From Lentinus brumalis (lineage: Eukaryota > Basidiomycota > Agaricomycetes > Polyporales > Polyporaceae): a DNA stretch of 64,000 bases. The DNA lies in assembly GCA_001792895.1 (NCBI GenBank), contig MARA01000006.1:806001-870000 (forward strand). Direction: 5' to 3'. Shown here piece after piece: positions 59,124-64,000 of this stretch. The notes below the pieces were generated by a model. The model saw only the letters and a list, made by a program, of their open reading frames with translations, ran no database searches and had not been told where the DNA came from. Made by a program: the position numbers and the translations under genes. Each line of letters begins with the position of its first letter. Position 1 is the stretch's first letter.

Positions 59124-60672
59124 CTACCTTGAGGCTGGGGGCCACTCAGGCTGGTGCCTGATAGGCTCCCACGACATGAATGAGTCTTCCCAGGGAGGAC
59201 TGGGATATGCACTCGACTGCGTCGGCTTGAAGTCCCATGCACGTGGAGACTGGAGGGCCTGCGGTGCCACCGACGCTGGGGGCATAGAAAGGGTTGGGCG
59301 TAGGTCACTCGCATAAGGAGGACGCCCGAAGACCGCACTTGTCGGAACGGCTACGGGTCGCGCAAGAGCCTGACTTGCGACGACATCGGGAGGTGAGACG
59401 ACGTTCCCCAACGCGGTCCTGCGATCCGGAGAAGTTTAAGTCTATCACTGTCGAAAATAACCCACGCACATGAAGCCACTTACGTAGTAAATCTGTCAAG
59501 GTCTGAGATTCCCTTGTGAATCTTGCAGTCAGACCGTGCGCTATGCTTGGCGTAGCGTGAAAGGATTTCCGTGGCCCGCCGGAGCCGGAGAGAAAGTTCG
59601 AGTACGGTGGTGTAACTCGTATGGTCTTGCAAGCACCCGCAGTGCTCGTCGGGCAGATGATGGGCGCAGCCCTCCGTTGTGAGAGGAACTAGAGGATCAA
59701 GCATGTCTCCGAACAGGGCATCATCCATTGCCGTTGCGCTCGAAGAAGGATATGGCGCTAGCAGAGAGGAGAAGTCGTAGTCGGAATTGAGGAGGGAGGT
59801 CACTGCGTCCGCGCCATAGATATCGATGGGAGACTGCGGAACAGGGGATGGCGTATTGAGAGGAGATGGACTGCCAAAAGCTGAAGGACTAGAGGAAGGA
59901 TGGTGTGGCTCCAGAAGGGCGTTAGCAGAGGACGGAGGGGTGGGGACACGGCGCGTGCGTGGCGACGTCGGTGGGGGCGAAGCTGACGCTGACGACCCGG
60001 CTCTGCTCAGACCGTTGTCTGGACCAGCCTGATCGTAGCTGTTGTCCGCTGTGGGCTGCCCAGGCTGCGCCCAGCGCGGATGAGGCTTGTTCTTGAGCTG
60101 TCACGGAAGGACCGTTGGTCGTGGGGTCATCGTACGGAAGCCTATCGCAGCAAGCGCACCTCACGAATGATGCTCTCCAACTCAGCGACACGCTTCTTCA
60201 ACCGTCCGGCTTCATCTTGGGCGTTCACCCTGGCAGAATGTGCTTAGCATATGAATTATGAGAGGGGTCACTGAGGAACTCAGTTACCTTTGAGAAGGGT
60301 TATCGACTTCGTAGACGCAAAGCCCCGTCTGATAATGACAATGAGCTGCAGTGAGGCACCGAGAGATAGCGGATATTTACCAGTCCCAACTGCGTGCAGC
60401 GGCCGCATGGTCGTTGACGGTCGCACTGTCAGCCGGGATAGTTGGTAAGCAACGAGCGGTGTAGGGAGGTATGCTTCCATACCATCCTCTTCGATGTGTG
60501 GCAGTTGAGGCATGACTGCGTCGGCCGATTACGACGCTTCTCTAGTTTGAATGAGCATGAGGATAGAGCGGACGGCGACGACGAGCTCACTTCGATGATC
60601 TTCGTCTGGGGTGTGCTTCGGGGAGGCGGCAGAAGGCCTCTTCTTGGCAGTAGCAGTGGTTTCGGAAGACAT
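59124..60672 (-). CDS. Zn(II)2Cys6 transcription factor
   Basis: A GAL4-type binuclear zinc cluster close to the N-terminus: CLNCHTSKRMCDRQRPC then GRCTQLGLTGLC, which fits CX2CX6CX5CX2CX8C, preceded by the basic arm KKRRNRPTQ. A short helical linker (AGRLKKRVAELESIIRE) is a likely dimerisation coil. The rest is Ser/Pro-rich. A Cys/His-containing segment (HHLPDEHCGCLQDH) lies mid-protein, followed by TTVLELSLRLRRATEIL. Exons: 60672-60591, 60541-60483, 60425-60381, 60328-60288, 60229-60160, 60097-59484 and 59418-59124. They sum to 1,206 nt, 401 residues. An upstream in-frame ATG at 60861 would add 63 residues. Target genes unknown. The cluster itself is split by introns. Confidence 0.9.
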
Positions 60673-60861
60673 GTCAGATAAATCTGGGGCGGAAATGAAG
60701 GTGGGCGTACTTCCGTGTGGGGATCTTATATCGTCCTTCATTCCCGCTCTTGGCGGCGGCACCCGCCACGAGGGTACGGCTGGAGCTCGGTATGGAAAGA
60801 GTGACTGGGAAGCAGGGCGAGGTAATCGGAAAGCTTCAGAAAGACTCGAAGCGAACGACAT

Positions 60862-63800
60862 TGCGAGATAGGCGCACGCCGAGGGCGGCTGAGTGGGAAC
60901 GCAGGAAAGTCTGTCCGGAAAACCGTGGGAGGTGGAAGTCGCCGACAATCAGCGTCCCATGGATGCCACCCTGGCGCAGGATGTGATCGAAGGAAGTCGG
61001 GTCCTTTCTGGGGGACCCTCGTGAGGCTTCTCCGGAGGACAGCTAGCGCCAGGCATGAGGACTCACGTCAATCGCGGCGACTGGTCCAGGCTACATGCAG
61101 GACCCCTCGACACCGGATGCAGTGGGGCGCTGGGGAGCTATCGTGCGTACATCGCGCCCAGCTTGACACTTTCGACACCAGCTGCGACAGTATCAACGTC
61201 TGCGTACGTAACAGCGAGGCGAGGACTGAGCTGGGTGTGGCCAATGTGAGCTCCGACATATCTTCTTCCACACATATCCATGAGACTGACCTCCATCGAC
61301 TCCTGCTGCTGCGGAGTGCTTTCAATTGACGCAATGATTGAGCCGGCACGGTCCATCACTCCTGGTCGACATAGAAGGCGGCGTGCCGGCGGTCGACATG
61401 CCCATGAACACCGGTGGAAAACGTCTTGGCGCACAAATGAAGGTATCATCTCGCGGTGGAGAAGATCGAAACTTGGCAGGACGCAGATGCTTCACCAGGC
61501 ACATCGTTCGCCGAAGCTGCGGCGACAGTCGACTTTCCAGTCGTTGATCAGCGGCCACCGCTATAGGACTGGCGAAGAGAATCAGTGGAAACGGCTCGTC
61601 AGCTCTTCAGAGTGGATCCGTCCGTGTATACTGGCGCACCGAAGGACCGGAGGGAGACGTTGGGTAACTAGCTTGGCATTCGCCGGGGGCAAAGCCAATT
61701 CCCTTCTTGTGCGTCAGCCTGCGAGTGAGAATAAGCAGCCCTTTCCCACAGGTGTTTTCGAAGTTTGCAGAATCTGTCGGCTATCTATCTAGGGCCGAGG
61801 GATGCCAACAGCTCAGGATAATGCGGAGGTTGTGGTGGGCTCAACATAGGCTACTCAAAGCGACGTTACTGAAGTGTCACGCATCTTTCTTGATACGCGC
61901 GGTGCGGCGCTACTTTCTCCGGCAAGAGATTGCGAGCGCCGGTTTGTACTACCACTGACAGAAGGGCGACAGCAGCAGGGCCCGACTCTCAGGATGCATG
62001 TGCCGCGTGCGCGATAGAGTCGGGTGTATTTCCATTCAAAGAATGGGATGTGAGACCTTGCCGTCTGCTGTGAGCGGCGGGGGCGCCGCGAGCGACGGCG
62101 GACTCGGATTACAAGACTCGGACTTACTACTTCAAAAGATATGGTCACACGGTGCACAGCCCGATGCACAAACCATCTACCTATCCCACAACCACTCATC
62201 GCCGTCAGCCGAGCCCAGCAGCCTTCCAGTCCACGGCGATACCAACCTCCTCGCACTAAGACGTCATTCCACCGAGTGGTGTACCACTGAAATGCTCTCG
62301 GATTGGCAGCAGGATTGATATGAAATGACGGAGATTAAAGAATGGAGGAGACGAGAAGGGACACATACCTGTTATGGCCTGACCATGGCCATAAGGAGGG
62401 CCGTCTGGCTCCTCAATCTGCGGTGGAACCGGAGATCATGAGGAGTGAGCCGCTCGGGGGCTTCAGCCTTGGCCATGGAATGACAGTTGGATTAGAACGG
62501 CGACGTGATGTCTTGGCACTACGCGGTGGATCGACCTCGGAGATCTCAGCCTCTACGATAGTCGTATGAAGCCCGACTTATGAGCTTGAGGGGCTGACTT
62601 CGGTTGAATTGAGGGACGAGTATTCTTGGCCGTCTCGGTACCTCCACCTGAGAAGCGATGAGAAAGCTAACAACTGTGAACAATTGAGTGTCGAACATGT
62701 AGCGCCATTCGCTTGCCTGCGGTGTGATGACAGTCAGTCTGCAGGATCAACGTGAACAGTCAACCAAGACTCGCCAGATCACTCCGATAGTCAAGGAGAC
62801 TCGGTGCACACTTGTCGGCACTCAAAATGGAGATGCCGGGGCTTCGTGCGGTTGTCCGATAGGCAGGACATCGAGCAGCCATTCTCGTGAAGCGAATAAC
62901 GTACAATATCTCGTCTTGGCATAATGGAAGTTGTCATCCGAGCGAAGAGTGTCTGCATCAGCTGCGAGGCCGCCTGAGCTCGTGGATTGTCGGCCTTTTG
63001 AACCAAAGTAAAACCAACACAACTTCGAACGGTCACGATGATGGTCAATCAAATGAGTCAACGTGTCATCAGCATAACTCGACCAGTCCGATAGCGGAAA
63101 GCGGCCCATTGTCTTGAGCCCTTTTGCAGTAGACAGACCAGTTGATAGCCAGGGCGACCCGCGTGTTCATCGACGTTCATCACTGGAAGGCTCTGGCATG
63201 TCCATGTGGCGGACGCTCAGCGATAGCATCTTGGATACACAGCTGTATCAGCGTACCGACCTCGAACTGCTGCCCCATTTGTCAAGCTCGAGGGGCCCGA
63301 AGAATACTCACTATCACACGTTTGCTCACGTCCACGGGGCGCGTCGCAACACAGTCAAGTATCGGCAAAATGCAGGAAACCGTCCAGGAGCCGAACACTG
63401 ACAAGGGGAGTGGTTTAGCGGGGCGGACACCGTCCACTATGCACCTGGGACCAGCCTCCCTGGGGTCTGCTCGCCACCAGCGCGTCATCACGGTGGGAGC
63501 GAGGCTGTAAAGCATGAGAACCCGACAACGCAGAACGCTTCACGAAGCCCCCGTCGGGAACCACTTGGCACGTCGATATGGCAAGGAGATGCAGGAGTTC
63601 CGGAGTCGCTCAAAGGTCCCGGACAGCGGGCCTGGAGCTGGAGCGGCTACGGGGCCCACCTCTGCTTCTGCAAGGCTCCTCAAGAAGTGGTCCCGGTCCA
63701 ACGAAGCATCGCGCCCGCCCAACGCACTGGATGATACAGTGAAAGCACGCAAACCCCTGAGGAACCGAGACCAGGGACCACACGCTGAAGAACCATAGGC

Positions 63801-64000
63801 GGCCTGAAGCGGAAACGCCGTCATCCGTGCGCAAGCGCGGGGATCCGCGTTACTGCATGGACGTTGTACTGTGAACCCTATCTGAGTTTCTGCAAGACGG
63901 CGCTGCTCCCCCTCCATCAGCAGTCGGCGCGCCTCCTAACGTCGGGCGCAAAGTCCGCCCGCAGCAAACGTACCCCGAGGTATCAGGCTACACGAATCCC
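60862..64000. other. Unassigned right end of the window
   Basis: Three kilobases in which several minus-strand segments look mildly coding, for example 63109-62822 (95 codons), 61449-61138 (103 codons) and a possible start near 62480 (MAKAEAPERLTPHDLRFHRR). None carries a motif I know, and no splice chain is convincing. A gene with many introns running off the right edge is possible. Confidence 0.35.

Overview
The window is nuclear DNA of a filamentous basidiomycete, most likely an Agaricomycete. The genes are dense and carry many spliceosomal introns of about 40-70 nt with GTRNGY donors. The families present are typical of that class: a short secreted tyrosinase, F-box/LRR proteins, DUF6533 membrane proteins and a DAL5-type MFS transporter. 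I saw no bacterial operon, CRISPR array, rRNA or tRNA gene, or intact transposon. Genes were rebuilt by splicing exons by eye. Most models were accepted because the summed exon length is a multiple of three and the joins restore family motifs.

Layout. 1-2.5 kb: 5' part of a coiled-coil protein running off the left edge (minus). 3.4-4.5 kb: F-box protein (minus). 5.6-8.6 kb: TM9SF/EMP70 nonaspanin with 19 exons (plus). 8.8-10.8 kb: mitochondrial tyrosyl-tRNA synthetase (minus), head to head with queuine tRNA-ribosyltransferase at 10.9-12.7 kb (plus). 12.8-16.0 kb: DBP10 DEAD-box helicase (minus). 16.9-18.6 kb: MFS transporter (plus). 18.6-21.7 kb: no confident gene. 21.7-25.5 kb: large Ser/Pro-rich orphan protein (plus). 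26.7-27.4 kb: chorismate-lyase-like (DUF98) protein (minus). 28.5-31.8 kb: a DUF6533 gene and its internally deleted tandem copy (minus). 32.3-33.1 kb: small orphan (plus). 33.5-34.0 kb: small secreted Cys protein (minus). 36.4-37.1 kb: BRI3-like protein (minus), divergent from the PRMT1/HMT1 arginine methyltransferase at 37.6-39.9 kb (plus). 40.5-42.8 kb: F-box/LRR protein with a C-terminal membrane anchor (plus). 43.3-44.8 kb: tyrosinase (minus). 46.4-47.4 kb: F-box-like protein (minus). 48.2-50.1 kb: GLTSCR1/BICRA-domain protein (minus). 51.1-53.8 kb: APC8/CDC23 (minus), divergent from ALG14 at 54.2-55.2 kb (plus). 55.5-56.4 kb: U2AF35 (minus). 59.1-60.9 kb: Zn2Cys6 transcription factor (minus). 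The last 3 kb and several other gaps hold nothing I can assign.

Three themes stand out. First, four genes (DBP10, the 1,243-residue orphan, the DUF98 gene and ALG14) each need one or two single-base insertions to keep frame. All six sites lie in G or C runs, which looks like homopolymer under-calling in the assembly rather than biology. Second, several genes need very small exons (7, 15, 16, 16, 26 and 26 nt) that ORF-based gene finders would miss. Third, mt-TyrRS and the queuine transferase, which both act on tRNA-Tyr, share a short bidirectional promoter. I did not find a convincing new multi-gene system.
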